Shown: positions 25,912 to 37,881, counted from the stretch's first letter. The stretch is DNA of 64,000 nt from an uncultured Tolumonas sp. (GCF_963678185.1 NZ_OY782757.1:744001-808000), one strand, 5' to 3'. A program made the numbers and translations. The notes: generated by a model not told the origin, from the sequence alone.

Positions 25912-26913
25912 TTACTGACCTGGTTTATACAGCTGATCAAATGTGCCACCGGTAGCAAAATGGCGTTTCTGTGCAGTCTTCCAATCCCCTTCCAAATCAC
26001 GAATGGTAAATAACTTAACTGGCGCAAAATTTTTCGCGGTTTCTTTGGCTACTTCCGGGTCAATTGGACGATAGTAATTTTTCGCTGCAATACGTTGGCC
26101 TTCTTTAGAGTACAAATGTTGCAGATAGGCCTTCGCTACCTCTTCAGTACCATGTTTTTTCGCCACTTTTTCAACAACAGCAACTGGCGGTTCAGCCAAA
26201 ATTGAGACCGAAGGTGTTACTAATTCAAATTGCCCTTTACCTAACTCATTCAAAGATAAATAGGCTTCATTTTCCCAAGCAATCAGCACATCACCCAAAC
26301 CACGTTCCACAAAACTGGTAGTTGCACCACGGGCACCTGAATCCAATACTTTTACGTTGCTGAACAATTTAGAAATGTAATCGCGTGCACCTTGTTCATT
26401 GCCCGTTTTCTTTAATGCATATCCCCATGCCGCCAGATAATTCCAGCGCGCGCCACCCGATGTTTTAGGGTTTGGAGTGATGACTTCGACACCAGGGCGA
26501 ACTAAATCATCCCAGTCTTTAATATTTTTAGGATTGCCTTTACGCACCAGGAAAACGATCGTTGAGGTATAGGGTGCTGCATGGTTATCAAATTTCTTTT
26601 CCCAGTCATCTGGAACTAAACCTTGTTTAGCAACAGCATCAATATCTGAGCCCAATGCCAAAGTCACCACATCTGCCTCCAAACCATCAATAACAGCGCG
26701 AGCTTGTTTACCTGAGCCACCATGAGATTGACTAACTGCTACAGTATCGCCATGTTGCTTTTGCCAGAATTTAGAAAAGGCCTGATTATATTCCTGATAC
26801 AACTCACGGGTTGGATCATAAGAAACGTTTAACAATTTCACTTCACCCGCCATTACTGATTGTGTTGCCAGTGCAATCGTTAAACCTAAAACAGACAATT
26901 TGATATTTTTCAT
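25912..26913 (-). CDS. sbp: Periplasmic sulfate-binding protein
   Basis: The 333-residue substrate-binding protein has a signal peptide ([20 protein letters not shown], cleaved after VMA). The mature start, [52 protein letters not shown] and [19 protein letters not shown] follow Sbp closely, including the sulfate-binding Ser/Gly loops. It delivers sulfate (or thiosulfate) to a CysTWA transporter, which is not in the window. The start is ATG 26913 after GGGAGATG; the longer frame to 27054 would put 47 residues before the signal peptide. The adjacent CysB-like regulator is its likely controller. Confidence 0.93.
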   Translation of the reverse strand: MKNIKLSVLGLTIALATQSVMAGEVKLLNVSYDPTRELYQEYNQAFSKFWQKQHGDTVAVSQSHGGSGKQARAVIDGLEADVVTLALGSDIDAVAKQGLVPDDWEKKFDNHAAPYTSTIVFLVRKGNPKNIKDWDDLVRPGVEVITPNPKTSGGARWNYLAAWGYALKKTGNEQGARDYISKLFSNVKVLDSGARGATTSFVERGLGDVLIAWENEAYLSLNELGKGQFELVTPSVSILAEPPVAVVEKVAKKHGTEEVAKAYLQHLYSKEGQRIAAKNYYRPIDPEVAKETAKNFAPVKLFTIRDLEGDWKTAQKRHFATGGTFDQLYKPGQ

Positions 26914-27172
26914 AACTACATCTCCCTGTATTGATGTAGTTAGATTGAAGGATTCATTTACGAAAATGAAATAAGAAAAATTATAATTCTTATGCAGAAA
27001 ACAGATAATAATCGATATTGTATGACCAACTACTCGATTTCGTATTTCCGGCAATGACGTAAGGTTGACACTATGTCACACTAAAAAATCAACGCGTTAT
27101 CGTATTTTTCGCTCTTCCATTTTCAAGAGTTCTGTATTCTAATTTCTGCAGTTTTCATCTTTGGATATTGAA

Positions 27173-27694
27173 ATGATTGCGTTCATTCGAACTCTGACAC
27201 AAAACCGTATTGCATGGGCTATTTTGCTGGGTTCCACACTGTTTCTTGAATTATGCGGTATGTTTTTTCAACATGTTATGGGGTTACAACCCTGTGTGAT
27301 GTGTATTTATCAGCGGGTAGCCATTCTGGGTATTATGGCCGGTGCCGCTATCGGGTTTATTAATCCTAAAAACCTTTTCCTACGTTGGAGCGGCTTATTG
27401 TTATGGGCCTATTCCTCTGTTCAAGGTCTGCGCTTAGCGTTGCGCCATACCGACATCCAGATTCATCCGTCTCCATTTAACACTTGCGATTTGTTTGTTA
27501 GCTTCCCACAATGGTTACCACTTAATAAATGGGCACCGTGGTTTTTTAATGCAACAGGCGAGTGTTCTGAAATTCAATGGCAGTTCCTTTCGTGGACTAT
27601 GCCACAATGGCTCATAGTTGCATTTGGAATTTATACTGTGTGTAGCTTTATTATCATCGCGGGAAATTTAATCAAAGGACGATGCTGTGGATAA
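27173..27694 (+). CDS. dsbB: Disulfide bond formation protein DsbB
   Basis: The 173-residue inner-membrane protein reoxidises DsbA and passes electrons to quinone. The first Cys pair is LQPCVMC (41 and 44) and the second is Cys105 (NTCDLF) and Cys131 (GECSEI), positions nearly identical to E. coli DsbB. Four helices are evident. The start is ATG 27173 (MIAFIRTL); a TTG at 27161 extends it by four residues. It overlaps the MoxR gene by 8 bases, tying disulfide formation to the Bat operon. Confidence 0.95.
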   Translation: MIAFIRTLTQNRIAWAILLGSTLFLELCGMFFQHVMGLQPCVMCIYQRVAILGIMAGAAIGFINPKNLFLRWSGLLLWAYSSVQGLRLALRHTDIQIHPSPFNTCDLFVSFPQWLPLNKWAPWFFNATGECSEIQWQFLSWTMPQWLIVAFGIYTVCSFIIIAGNLIKGRCCG

Positions 27695-28688
27695 TATTTA
27701 TAACGAACAACAGCAAACCATAACAGAAGATGCTTGTTTGGCTGCTATTGCCAACGTTAAACAATTTCTGAATGAACAAATCATTGGGCAACAACACCTG
27801 ATCGACGGTTTGCTGATGGCATTATTGGCTGATGGTCATATTCTTGTCGAAGGCCCGCCAGGCTTAGCTAAAACTCGCTCAATCAAAATGCTGGCCAGCT
27901 GTGTCGAAAGCCATTTTCACCGTATCCAGTTTACCCCCGACCTTTTGCCTGCCGATCTGACAGGCACAGAGATCTACCGGCCACAAAATGGCACTTTCGT
28001 TTTCCAGCCGGGACCATTGTTCAATGAAATAGTATTAGCTGACGAAATTAACCGTGCAGCGGCTAAAGTTCAAAGCGCTTTGCTGGAAGCAATGGAAGAA
28101 CGACAAGTCACCATCGGGCGCAAAAGTTATCATCTGCCCCCGCTGTTTCTGGTCATGGCGACACAAAACCCGCTCGAGCAGGAAGGCACTTATCCGCTCC
28201 CGGAAGCACAACTAGATCGTTTTATGCTGCATCTTGAGCTTGATTATCCATCAGCTATTGATGAATTAAGCATTCTGCGCCTAAACCACGCAGAGAGCAG
28301 AGTTGAAAGCAACCCTACTCCGCCACAATTAACGCAACTACAGATTTTTGCGGCGCGCCAATATGCCTTGCAGGTGATTGCTGCAGCACCAATCGAAAAT
28401 TATATCGTGAATTTAGCTACTGCCACCCGACATCCACAAGCGTATGACCCCGATCTGGCTCGCTGGCTTGCATATGGTGTCAGCCCTCGCTCTAGCATTG
28501 CTTTATTGCGTTGTGCTCGGGTCAGAGCATGGTTGGCTGGGCGTAATTATGTCACGCCGGAAGACATACAATATTGCATCTACCCAGTAATGCGGCATCG
28601 TCTTATGTTGACGGTAGAAGCAGAAGCCGATGGTATTACGCCAAAAGATGTCATTTCACTGTTGTTACAGAAGGTTGTCGTTGCATGA
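27687..28688 (+). CDS. MoxR-family AAA+ ATPase
   Basis: The 333-residue ATPase has Walker A GPPGLAKTRS, Walker B ADEINRA and the sensor segment ATQNPLEQEGTYPLPEAQLDRF, which define MoxR proteins. These act as chaperone-like partners of VWA-domain proteins, here those encoded downstream. It starts at GTG 27687 inside the end of dsbB, and its stop overlaps the DUF58 ATG (ATGA). It is the first Bat operon gene. Confidence 0.93.
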   Translation: MDNIYNEQQQTITEDACLAAIANVKQFLNEQIIGQQHLIDGLLMALLADGHILVEGPPGLAKTRSIKMLASCVESHFHRIQFTPDLLPADLTGTEIYRPQNGTFVFQPGPLFNEIVLADEINRAAAKVQSALLEAMEERQVTIGRKSYHLPPLFLVMATQNPLEQEGTYPLPEAQLDRFMLHLELDYPSAIDELSILRLNHAESRVESNPTPPQLTQLQIFAARQYALQVIAAAPIENYIVNLATATRHPQAYDPDLARWLAYGVSPRSSIALLRCARVRAWLAGRNYVTPEDIQYCIYPVMRHRLMLTVEAEADGITPKDVISLLLQKVVVA

Positions 28689-29563
28689 AATTAAATGACG
28701 GCGTAACACTTACACTGGATGACTTATTAGCAGCGTCAGTAAGTGGAAGCCGTATTGCAGCACAGCTTTCCGATGGCTGGCGGACTGGCGTACATCTTTC
28801 CCGTAAAAAAGGACGCGGCATGGAATTTGCTGAGGTTCGTCCGTATATGATCGGTGACGATGTACGTAATATGGACTGGAAAATTACCGCCAGAACCGGA
28901 AAACCTCACACCAAGCTATACCGCGAAGAACGTGATCGTTCCGTATATATACTGCTGGATCTCTCTAAAGAGATGTATTTTGGTTCACGTGGCCAACTTA
29001 AATCCCGTTTAGCATCATTAGTCGCTGCTGCCGTTGCATGGCATGCACTGAAAAATGGCGACAAAATTGGCGGGTTGATTTTGTGTGGAGAACAAACATT
29101 CGTTCAGTCTCCTATTAGCCATCGTAAAGGTGTTTTACTGTGGTTGAAACAAATTGTCGATAGCTACAACACCGGCCTGCACCAACCCTCTATCTCTGTG
29201 GAAATGACCAGCAGCCTGACGACCTTAGGTAATATGCTTAGACCAGGAGCCAGACTGGTGGTGATCAGTGACTTCTATCGTTTGTCTCATAAATCATTTT
29301 TAATGATCCGTTTTTTACGCAAACGGCACGAAGTGAACTTAATCCAAGTTTATGATGCATTAGAGAGAAAAATTGAAGGTGATGGTATTTTAGGTGTCGA
29401 AAACGTTGAAAATATGGGTTTTTTATTAGCCAATGATGAGTTTAAACATCATTACGCCAAAATAGCGGGATTTCGTCAATTCGAATTAGAAAGAAAGCTG
29501 TGTAGCTATTCTAAACAATTATTAACTTTTGACGCATCAAAACCATTAGCAGAACAATTATAA
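28685..29563 (+). CDS. DUF58 domain protein of the Bat operon
   Basis: The 292-residue protein carries the DUF58 signature GRGMEFAEVRPYMIGDDVRN followed by DWKITARTGKPHTKLYREER, then a VWA-like strand, SVYILLDLSKEM. The start is ATG 28685 (MKLNDGVTLTLDDL), overlapping the MoxR stop by 4 bases; the open frame extends upstream inside moxR and is not used. DUF58 proteins always travel with MoxR and VWA partners. Confidence 0.9.
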   Translation: MKLNDGVTLTLDDLLAASVSGSRIAAQLSDGWRTGVHLSRKKGRGMEFAEVRPYMIGDDVRNMDWKITARTGKPHTKLYREERDRSVYILLDLSKEMYFGSRGQLKSRLASLVAAAVAWHALKNGDKIGGLILCGEQTFVQSPISHRKGVLLWLKQIVDSYNTGLHQPSISVEMTSSLTTLGNMLRPGARLVVISDFYRLSHKSFLMIRFLRKRHEVNLIQVYDALERKIEGDGILGVENVENMGFLLANDEFKHHYAKIAGFRQFELERKLCSYSKQLLTFDASKPLAEQL

Positions 29564-30022
29564 ATGACCGCACCACTTGAACAACTGCATGATATTTTGC
29601 CAGGGCCACAATTGAATGTGCTCGACAACCAAACTATTGTTCTGATTTCGGCCGCGCTAGGCTCAATATTATTTCTTATTCTCTTTTATAAATCTTGGCC
29701 TCGTTATAAATTTTATTGGCGGCTAAAACGAGAACTACGTGTAATTATCAAAAAACACCCTGATAACTGTGTTCCAGCCATCAATTTATTACTAAAAAAA
29801 ATTGCCAGCCATTTTTGGCCTCGTGAGCAATTTGCTGGTTTGCATACAGTTGAATGGCTCAAATTCCTTGATAAAAACTCATCTTGTCAATTTTCACGTT
29901 TTTCCGAAGAGTGGGAAAATTGGTCCTATTCCAATTCTTCACTTTCGAATCAAGAGAAAAAAGCCATTATTCGCGAATGCAAACGTTGGTTTAGACATGT
30001 GCGCACTCGGAGGCCGTTATGA
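29564..30022 (+). CDS. DUF4381 membrane protein
   Basis: The 152-residue protein has PLEQLHDILPGPQL at its N-terminus, one membrane helix (VLISAALGSILFLILFYKSW region) and a basic cytosolic part with LHTVEWLKFLDK. This matches DUF4381, regularly found between DUF58 and BatA. Its ATG follows the DUF58 stop directly and its stop overlaps the BatA ATG by 4 bases. Function is unknown. Confidence 0.85.
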   Translation: MTAPLEQLHDILPGPQLNVLDNQTIVLISAALGSILFLILFYKSWPRYKFYWRLKRELRVIIKKHPDNCVPAINLLLKKIASHFWPREQFAGLHTVEWLKFLDKNSSCQFSRFSEEWENWSYSNSSLSNQEKKAIIRECKRWFRHVRTRRPL

Positions 30023-30963
30023 TTAGTTTTGCTTGGCCATGGTTTGCCTGTGTATTGCCCCTGCCCTTGCTGGTTTTCTGGTTTGTTAAAGCTAAGAAAA
30101 ATCAGCATATTATTATTAACGCACCAACATTACCTTTTCTTGCCAACAATGTTGTGGGGAATACAACACGACATCGCTTTTCACAAACATTATTAATTAT
30201 AGGTTGGTGTTTATTAATATTGACGCTGACACGCCCACAATGGCTAGATACCCCCGTCGTGCAAACATCACCATCTCGAGATTTATTGCTGGCAGTTGAT
30301 GTGTCATACAGCATGCAAATCAAAGATATGACGTTGAATGGCCAATCGGTTGAGCGGTTGGATATGGTGAAATCGTATTTACAATCATTTGTAAAACAAC
30401 GTCAGGGAGATCGAGTTGGTGTTATCTTGTTTGCAGATCATGCTTACCTGATGATCCCATTCACTCAAGATCTACAAGCGACCGGACAATTGCTCGATGA
30501 GGTAAATGTGGGTCTTGCAGGCAAATTCACTGCCATTGGAGAAGCCATTACTCTTGCAGTGAAAAGAACATTACATGAACCATTCAAAAGTAAGACGTTG
30601 ATTTTACTTAGTGATGGCCGTGACACCGTTAATACTATCTCGCCTATTGATGCGGCTGGTTTAGCTAAAGCCAGTGGATTAAAAATTTATACCGTAGGTA
30701 TCGGCGCTGACCCAACAGAAACAGAAAGCCAAAGTGACTTAGATGAAACAACGCTGGAACAAATTGCGCAAATAACCGGTGGGCAGTATTTCAGGGCTCG
30801 CAGTGAACAAGATCTGTCGGAAATATATCAACAGATTAATCTTATTGAGCCGTTATCTTTAAAAACAGTCACTTATCAACCATACATAGAATTACTGATG
30901 TGGCCTCTCTCCTGCCTTTTACTAGTCATCACGATGTTGCTCTGGATATTAAGAAATGACTGA
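30019..30963 (+). CDS. batA: VWA-domain membrane protein BatA
   Basis: The 314-residue protein has two N-terminal membrane helices, a von Willebrand A domain and a C-terminal helix. The metal site is intact: LLAVDVSYSMQ (Asp94, Ser96, Ser98), a Thr in GKFTAIGEAI and Asp in LLSDGRDTVN. In Bacteroides and Francisella Bat proteins are linked to aerotolerance or envelope stress. It overlaps batB by 8 bases. Confidence 0.9.
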   Translation: MISFAWPWFACVLPLPLLVFWFVKAKKNQHIIINAPTLPFLANNVVGNTTRHRFSQTLLIIGWCLLILTLTRPQWLDTPVVQTSPSRDLLLAVDVSYSMQIKDMTLNGQSVERLDMVKSYLQSFVKQRQGDRVGVILFADHAYLMIPFTQDLQATGQLLDEVNVGLAGKFTAIGEAITLAVKRTLHEPFKSKTLILLSDGRDTVNTISPIDAAGLAKASGLKIYTVGIGADPTETESQSDLDETTLEQIAQITGGQYFRARSEQDLSEIYQQINLIEPLSLKTVTYQPYIELLMWPLSCLLLVITMLLWILRND

Positions 30964-32404
30964 TATTATTTTCCTGAGACCTTATTTTTTTATCCTTTTT
31001 CTTCCGTTATTTGTTATGTTTTATTTCTCATCCACTCGAAAAATAAAACAGCAAAGCTATATTTCAGCCCATTTACTGGCTGTAATGATAAAAAGTGAAC
31101 CACATAAATCTAAAATCAATATTCCTTTAGTATTGTTTTTATTTTCTTGTTTGATTGTTATTGCACTTGCTGGCCCGGCAACACCGCAAAAAACAGCGTT
31201 AACAAAATCAAATATGAATACTGTCATTTTGCTTGGTATGGATAAAACCATGCATGCTGATGATCTAAAACCATCGCGCTTAGCACTAACCAAACAAAAA
31301 CTGACCACATTTCTGGAAAAAGACAAAACGACTAATACAGCATTGATAGCCTTTGCGGGCACTACACATATCATTTCACCATTTACCGACGACCATACAA
31401 CATTGATTCATTTCATTAACGCACTTAACCCTGAAATTATGCCAAAACCAGGTTCTAATGTGCCAGATGCGGTAAAACTTGCTAACTCTCTCATAACCCA
31501 ATTAAAACCAAACAGCCAAGTCAGAATTTTGCTGGTGACAGATCAGCTGACTGTATTGCAATCCGAAAAAATTGTCACCAGCATGAAAAATTTTAACTGG
31601 CCAATAGATATTATTTTCGTTGGCACCCCAACAGGCTCTGTTGTTCCATTGCCTGAAGGCGGATTATTACGTACACCGGCAGGACAATTAATTGTCGCGA
31701 AAACACCCATGACCGTATTAAAAGAAGCGGCTGAAAAATTGCATGGAAATATAACAGATATAAATAGTTTCGATCAATACGCTATGGTTAGCACCACAAA
31801 AAACGCTCAAAAATCACAAAATGAAATCATCATTTATAATGAGTTAGGGTATTTCTTGGTTATTCCGTTGTTATTTATGTGTCTATTATTTCGGAGAGGC
31901 TATATTCTCTGTGTATTATTTTTAATTTCAACGCCTCATTATTCTTTTGCTAAAGATACTGCTTTGGACTTGTATGAAAAAGGTAAATATCAACAAGCAG
32001 CCGACAGTTTCCATGATTTCATTTGGAAAGGAAATGCTATGTATCGTATGGGGAAATTCGATACTGCAATTATCTTTTATGAAAAAACAAACACTGACGT
32101 ATCAAATTATAATCGTGGTAATGCATTAGCTCATATAGGCAAGATAAAAGAAGCAATTTTGGCTTATAGCCAAGCATTACAACTTAACCCAAATCTGAAA
32201 GTAGCCAAAGACAATAAAAATATTCTTGAAGCTTGGCTTAAAACGCAATCACCAGAAAATAAACAAGATGAAGTGATTATCGCATTACAGAATAAATCAG
32301 AAAACATTGAGAAAGCGCTTAGTTTTTTAAAAGCCTTACCGGAAGAACCTGGCGATCTGATGCAAAAAAGATTACAACTACAACAAAAGAATAAGTCTGA
32401 CTAG
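30956..32404 (+). CDS. batB: BatB/BatC-like VWA plus TPR protein, degenerate MIDAS
   Basis: The 482-residue protein joins a VWA domain (residues about 85-290) with TPR repeats (about 335-430; YQQAADSFHDFIWKGNAMYR, NRGNALAHIGKIKEAILAYS). Three to four membrane helices flank them. Where BatA has DxSxS, this protein has ILLGMDKTMHADD: Gly94, Asp96, Thr98. The following residues, DLKPSRLALTKQ, align exactly with the family, so the metal site really is altered. It may bind partners without metal, or not bind at all. Confidence 0.85.
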   Translation: MTDIIFLRPYFFILFLPLFVMFYFSSTRKIKQQSYISAHLLAVMIKSEPHKSKINIPLVLFLFSCLIVIALAGPATPQKTALTKSNMNTVILLGMDKTMHADDLKPSRLALTKQKLTTFLEKDKTTNTALIAFAGTTHIISPFTDDHTTLIHFINALNPEIMPKPGSNVPDAVKLANSLITQLKPNSQVRILLVTDQLTVLQSEKIVTSMKNFNWPIDIIFVGTPTGSVVPLPEGGLLRTPAGQLIVAKTPMTVLKEAAEKLHGNITDINSFDQYAMVSTTKNAQKSQNEIIIYNELGYFLVIPLLFMCLLFRRGYILCVLFLISTPHYSFAKDTALDLYEKGKYQQAADSFHDFIWKGNAMYRMGKFDTAIIFYEKTNTDVSNYNRGNALAHIGKIKEAILAYSQALQLNPNLKVAKDNKNILEAWLKTQSPENKQDEVIIALQNKSENIEKALSFLKALPEEPGDLMQKRLQLQQKNKSD

Positions 32405-32413
32405 GTTATTACT

Positions 32414-34012
32414 GTGAAATTATATCGTTACTATTTATATAGTTTAGCCGTTCTCTGCTGTTCATCAGCCTTAGCGGTTCAAGTCACGGGCAATGTCGAT
32501 GTACAGACTTTATCTCTGGGCGGCAGTCTCACGTATACGCTGACTGTGGATGCAAATCTCAGTGATGATGCTCTTGATATCCGACCTCTATTTAAAGATT
32601 TCATCATCGGTAATTTGCAAATTGCTCACGAATCCGCAACAAAAACCAGTTGGACCATCCCTTTACAACCAGTATCTGCTGGCGAAATTACTATTCCGGC
32701 ATTAAAGATTGCTGATGGCGAATCCCAATCCATCGCTATTACAGTCAATGATGCCAACTCAAATCAGATTGCAAATACAGATCAATCATCACAAGAACAA
32801 ACAGAAGCCCTACAACCTGTTCATTTATTAGAAAGCCAGATCAGCGCTGAAAGTGCATACAAAGACGAATTGCTCACTTACACAGTAACCATGGCTAAAA
32901 GAGCCGATCCAGAAAATAGACCGCCTGTCATTCCGAAGATAGAGGGGTTAAAAATTATTCCGGTGGGAGATCCTGTTGAAGATAAAGAAATATTTGCGGA
33001 TCACTATCAGGAAACACTGGCATATAACTACATCGTGATTCCAGAAAAAACAGGTACATTAACACTGCCTGGTGCTACGCTGGCTTCCGATAGTAAACAG
33101 ATATCAGATGAACATATTATCGAAATTAAATCGGTGCCTTCTTCTTTCCATGGTACAGAAAACGAGTGGTTACCAAGCGCCGGTATTACCATTGAAGATA
33201 GATGGGAGCCACAAACAAGTTATGCCAAAACAGGTCAGCCATTAACCCGAACTATCACGCTGACAGGAATTAATAACGTTTCTGAGCAACTCCCGGATAT
33301 ACCAACTCCGGCTATTACTGATGTAAAAGTGTACCGCGATAGCGAGAAAAATGAACAGCAGTACCAAAATGGGATGCTGATCAGTAAAAAAACCATTAAG
33401 CAGGTTTTTGTTCCAGAAAAAAATATCACTTTCGTGATACCGGCAATAGGTCTGAATTGGTGGAATACGATTAGTGATCGGGCACAAATTGCATCACTTG
33501 ATGAACGTAGATTTATGGCATCTATCGTCGCAACTAATACGAAGCCTATAGCAAGTTCAGCTGTAACAAAGAAACCATCATCAAATGTAGAAATGTGGCG
33601 CAATTTATTGCCAAAGATACTCTTTATTGCCGGAGGCATCATTGCACTACTGACGCCCATTCTGGCAATTCTCTGGTATTACAGGAAAGCGCTTCGTATT
33701 CGTTATGAACGCAATCAATTATGGAAAACACTTAAACGTTGCTGTCTGACAAACGATCCGCTTTTAGCTTATCAGGCATTATTAGTCTGGGCATCGCAAC
33801 GTTGTGCTCAACCCTTCACTTGCCTTGAACAATTACCTTTTTATGCTCAGATGAAAGCTGAACTGGATGAATTACAGATGGCTTGCTTTAGTGTGGCAAC
33901 AAAAGAGTGGAATGGCAGAAAATTACTTCGTCAGTTAGCTCATATATCTACAGTCAAACCTAAACCAGCACCAAAATCACCTACTGATAAATTTGACGAA
34001 TTTAGCTGTTGA
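32414..34012 (+). CDS. batD: BatD-like (oxygen tolerance) protein
   Basis: The 532-residue protein starts at GTG 32414. A signal peptide (YLYSLAVLCCSSALA) is followed by a large beta-rich extracytoplasmic part with YTVTMAKRADPENRPPVIPK and IPEKTGTLTLPGATL, a membrane helix at about 398-420 (FIAGGIIALLTPILAILWYY) and a cytosolic tail. This is the BatD plan. It closes the operon; a bidirectional terminator follows. Confidence 0.88.
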   Translation: MKLYRYYLYSLAVLCCSSALAVQVTGNVDVQTLSLGGSLTYTLTVDANLSDDALDIRPLFKDFIIGNLQIAHESATKTSWTIPLQPVSAGEITIPALKIADGESQSIAITVNDANSNQIANTDQSSQEQTEALQPVHLLESQISAESAYKDELLTYTVTMAKRADPENRPPVIPKIEGLKIIPVGDPVEDKEIFADHYQETLAYNYIVIPEKTGTLTLPGATLASDSKQISDEHIIEIKSVPSSFHGTENEWLPSAGITIEDRWEPQTSYAKTGQPLTRTITLTGINNVSEQLPDIPTPAITDVKVYRDSEKNEQQYQNGMLISKKTIKQVFVPEKNITFVIPAIGLNWWNTISDRAQIASLDERRFMASIVATNTKPIASSAVTKKPSSNVEMWRNLLPKILFIAGGIIALLTPILAILWYYRKALRIRYERNQLWKTLKRCCLTNDPLLAYQALLVWASQRCAQPFTCLEQLPFYAQMKAELDELQMACFSVATKEWNGRKLLRQLAHISTVKPKPAPKSPTDKFDEFSC

Positions 34013-34041
34013 TTAAGCGCTAATATCAAACTTTAAACAAT

Positions 34042-34070
34042 AAAAAGGCCAGTCTTAGACTGGCCTTTTT
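34042..34070. terminator. Bidirectional terminator between batD and ihfA
   Basis: AAAAAGGCCAGTC-ttag-ACTGGCCTTTTT is a perfect stem with A- and T-tails, serving both convergent genes. Confidence 0.93.
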
Positions 34071-34072
34071 AT

Positions 34073-34399
34073 TTATTCATCACCACCATCACGGTCATCA
34101 TCATCGTCCACAGGTCTTGCATGCTCAACCCGGGATTTCAGCTTCTGTCCAGGACGGAAGGTTACTACTCGTCTTGCAGTGATTGGAATATCTTCGCCTG
34201 TTTTCGGATTTCGCCCCGGACGTTGGTTTTTCGTCCGGAGTTCGAAATTACCAAAGCCAGATATTTTCACTTGCTCGCCAGTTTCAAGGGCCAGTCGGAT
34301 ATCCTCAAAAAACGTTTCTACCAGTTCTTTGGAGTCACGTTTACTTATACCCAACTCAGTAAAAAGATGTTCTGCAATATCGGCTTTGGTCAAGGCCAT
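34073..34399 (-). CDS. ihfA: Integration host factor alpha subunit
   Basis: The 108-residue DNA-bending protein has [40 protein letters not shown] with the DNA-intercalating Pro arm, and [14 protein letters not shown]. It is nine residues longer than E. coli IhfA (99). The extra C-terminus is very acidic ([13 protein letters not shown]). It follows pheT by 2 bases, the conserved pheST-ihfA order. Confidence 0.97.
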   Translation of the reverse strand: MALTKADIAEHLFTELGISKRDSKELVETFFEDIRLALETGEQVKISGFGNFELRTKNQRPGRNPKTGEDIPITARRVVTFRPGQKLKSRVEHARPVDDDDDRDGGDE

Positions 34400-34401
34400 A
34401 G

Positions 34402-36792
34402 CTAGTCCCTCAAAGTAGCATTGAACTCTACTCGGAGTGCATCGACAACGCGTTCCATTGTTTCAGCAATCTCCTTATCTTCCAGAGTTCGTTCTGTGTT
34501 TTGCAGAACAATACTGAATGCCAGACTCTTTTTGCCATCCGGCACACCAGTACCCTGGTATGTGTCAAATAAGTTTATGCCAACTACCTGATTTCCGCCA
34601 ACTTTTCTTGCTAATCGTAAGATATCATCTGCAGAAATTGTTTGGTCGACCACAATTGCTAAGTCACGACGGTTACCTGGGAATTTAGAAACCTCAGCAA
34701 ATGCAGGAATATTTCGTTGCAGAATTGCGGCTAATTCCACTTCAAATACAATAGCTTTGCTCTTTAATCCCAGTTTTTTCTCCAGCGATGGATGCACAAC
34801 GCCGATGTAACCTACTGATTTACCATTAAATTCTATCGCAGCAGACTGACCTGGATGCAAAGCAGGATGTTCACAACGAACAAAACGGTATGCCTCAGTA
34901 TTAGCGGTCAGTTCCAGTAATGCTTCAACATCACCTTTCAGGTCGAAGAAATCGACAGCACGATTTGAGATCGTCCAATTCTCTTCCGCAGCGTTACCAG
35001 TAATGACACCGGCCAGCATTGCTTCCTGACGGATACCATTTTCAGCACTGGCATCACGAATAAAACGCAAACCCGATTCAAACAGACGAACGCGAGTTTG
35101 CTGACGATTCTGGTTATACACCACGGCACCCAACAGACCAGGCAGCAGCGATACACGCATTGCCGCCATGTCAGAAGCAATTGGATTTGGCAGAACAATT
35201 GGGTCCGCCGATGGTTCCAGCAATGACAATACTTTTGGATCAATAAAGCTGTAAGTAATTGCCTCCTGGAAACCACGATCCACTAACACATCACGCAGAC
35301 GCTTCAGTGGTTGTTCAGCTTCTTTATGCTCAGACATAGTCAAACGCGCTTCCGGCGCAATATTAGGAATATTGTCGTATCCATAAATACGGGCAATTTC
35401 CTCGACCAAATCTTCTTCAATCGCGATATCAAAGCGCCAGCTTGGTACATTCGTCACCCAGCCGCTTTCTGTAGCCGTAACTTGCAGACCAAGGCGGGTC
35501 AGAATATCGACCACTTCGGAGTCATCAAATGCAATACCAACCAGTTTGGTCAGTTTTTCACGACGCAATGTCACGGTTTTAGCCGCTGGTAACTCTTCAG
35601 CAGCAGACTGATCAATCACCGGACCACAAGCACCACCACAGATTTCCAGCAACAAGGCTGTAGCACGCTCGATAGCTTTATACTGAACCTGAGGGTCAAC
35701 ACCGCGCTCAAAACGATGAGAAGAGTCTGTACGCAAGCCATACACACGTGCACGGCCAGTGATAGACAGAGGTTGGAAGAAGGCACATTCCAGCATAATG
35801 TCTGTCGTGGTTTCAGCATCAACACCCGTGTCTGCGCCACCGAAAATGCCCGCCATCGCAATAGCACCACGATCATCGGCAATGATCAGCGTATCATCAC
35901 GTAAAGAAACTTCGGTTTGATCCAACAAAGTCAGTTTTTCACCAGCAGTTGCACGGCGAACCTGAATTGCACCCTGCAATTTCGCCAGATCAAACGCATG
36001 CATTGGCTGACCCAGTTCCAGCAGAACGTAGTTGGTGACATCAACGATTGGATCAATAGAGCGCAGGCCACAACGACGCAGGCGTTCTTGCATCCACAGC
36101 GGCGTTTCTGCTTTTACATTCAGACCACGCAATACCCGACCTAAATAACGCGGACAATCTGCTGTTGCCTGCACATTAATTGGGTAAGTGTCAGTCAAGG
36201 TTGCTGCGACTGTTTTGATTTCTGGTTCGTTCAATGCGCAACGATTTAATACGGCGATTTCACGTGCCAGACCCAACATACCTAAACAATCAGCACGGTT
36301 AGCAGTTAGATCAACTTCGATACAAGAATCGTTCAGCGACAGATATTCACGAACATCAGTACCAATTGGTGCATCAGAAGGCAGTTCAATGATACCGCTA
36401 TGATCAGACCCGATCCCCAATTCAGAGAATGAACACAACATGCCGTGAGATGGTAAACCACGCAGTTTGGCTTTTTTGATAACAAAATCACCGGGTAATA
36501 CCGCTCCGACCGTTGCGACAGCCACACGCAAACCCTGACGACAGTTTGGTGCACCACAAACGATATCCAGCAACTCCGCTTCGCCAACATTTACCTTGGT
36601 AACGCGTAATTTATCGGCATCTGGGTGTTGCGCACACTCAACCACTTCACCGATAACGACACCATTGAAATTACCAGCAACCGGTTCAATACCGTCGACT
36701 TCCAGACCCGCCATGGTGATCTGTGCGGCGAGTTCTTCTGCAGATAAGGAGGTTGGCACCAGCTCATCAATCCAGGCTTTATTAAATTTCAT
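34402..36792 (-). CDS. pheT: Phenylalanyl-tRNA synthetase beta subunit
   Basis: The 796-residue subunit forms a heterotetramer with PheS and charges tRNA-Phe. The N-terminal tRNA-binding EMAP-like domain ([20 protein letters not shown]), B3/B4 editing region, B5 domain and a C-terminal anticodon-binding FDX domain ([17 protein letters not shown]) are in order. Length is that of E. coli PheT (795). It starts 12 bases after the pheS stop. Confidence 0.98.
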   Translation of the reverse strand: MKFNKAWIDELVPTSLSAEELAAQITMAGLEVDGIEPVAGNFNGVVIGEVVECAQHPDADKLRVTKVNVGEAELLDIVCGAPNCRQGLRVAVATVGAVLPGDFVIKKAKLRGLPSHGMLCSFSELGIGSDHSGIIELPSDAPIGTDVREYLSLNDSCIEVDLTANRADCLGMLGLAREIAVLNRCALNEPEIKTVAATLTDTYPINVQATADCPRYLGRVLRGLNVKAETPLWMQERLRRCGLRSIDPIVDVTNYVLLELGQPMHAFDLAKLQGAIQVRRATAGEKLTLLDQTEVSLRDDTLIIADDRGAIAMAGIFGGADTGVDAETTTDIMLECAFFQPLSITGRARVYGLRTDSSHRFERGVDPQVQYKAIERATALLLEICGGACGPVIDQSAAEELPAAKTVTLRREKLTKLVGIAFDDSEVVDILTRLGLQVTATESGWVTNVPSWRFDIAIEEDLVEEIARIYGYDNIPNIAPEARLTMSEHKEAEQPLKRLRDVLVDRGFQEAITYSFIDPKVLSLLEPSADPIVLPNPIASDMAAMRVSLLPGLLGAVVYNQNRQQTRVRLFESGLRFIRDASAENGIRQEAMLAGVITGNAAEENWTISNRAVDFFDLKGDVEALLELTANTEAYRFVRCEHPALHPGQSAAIEFNGKSVGYIGVVHPSLEKKLGLKSKAIVFEVELAAILQRNIPAFAEVSKFPGNRRDLAIVVDQTISADDILRLARKVGGNQVVGINLFDTYQGTGVPDGKKSLAFSIVLQNTERTLEDKEIAETMERVVDALRVEFNATLRD

Positions 36793-36804
36793 GTTGATTG
36801 ATCC

Positions 36805-37869
<1,065 letters not shown>

Positions 37870-37881
37870 TCATAACCGCCT

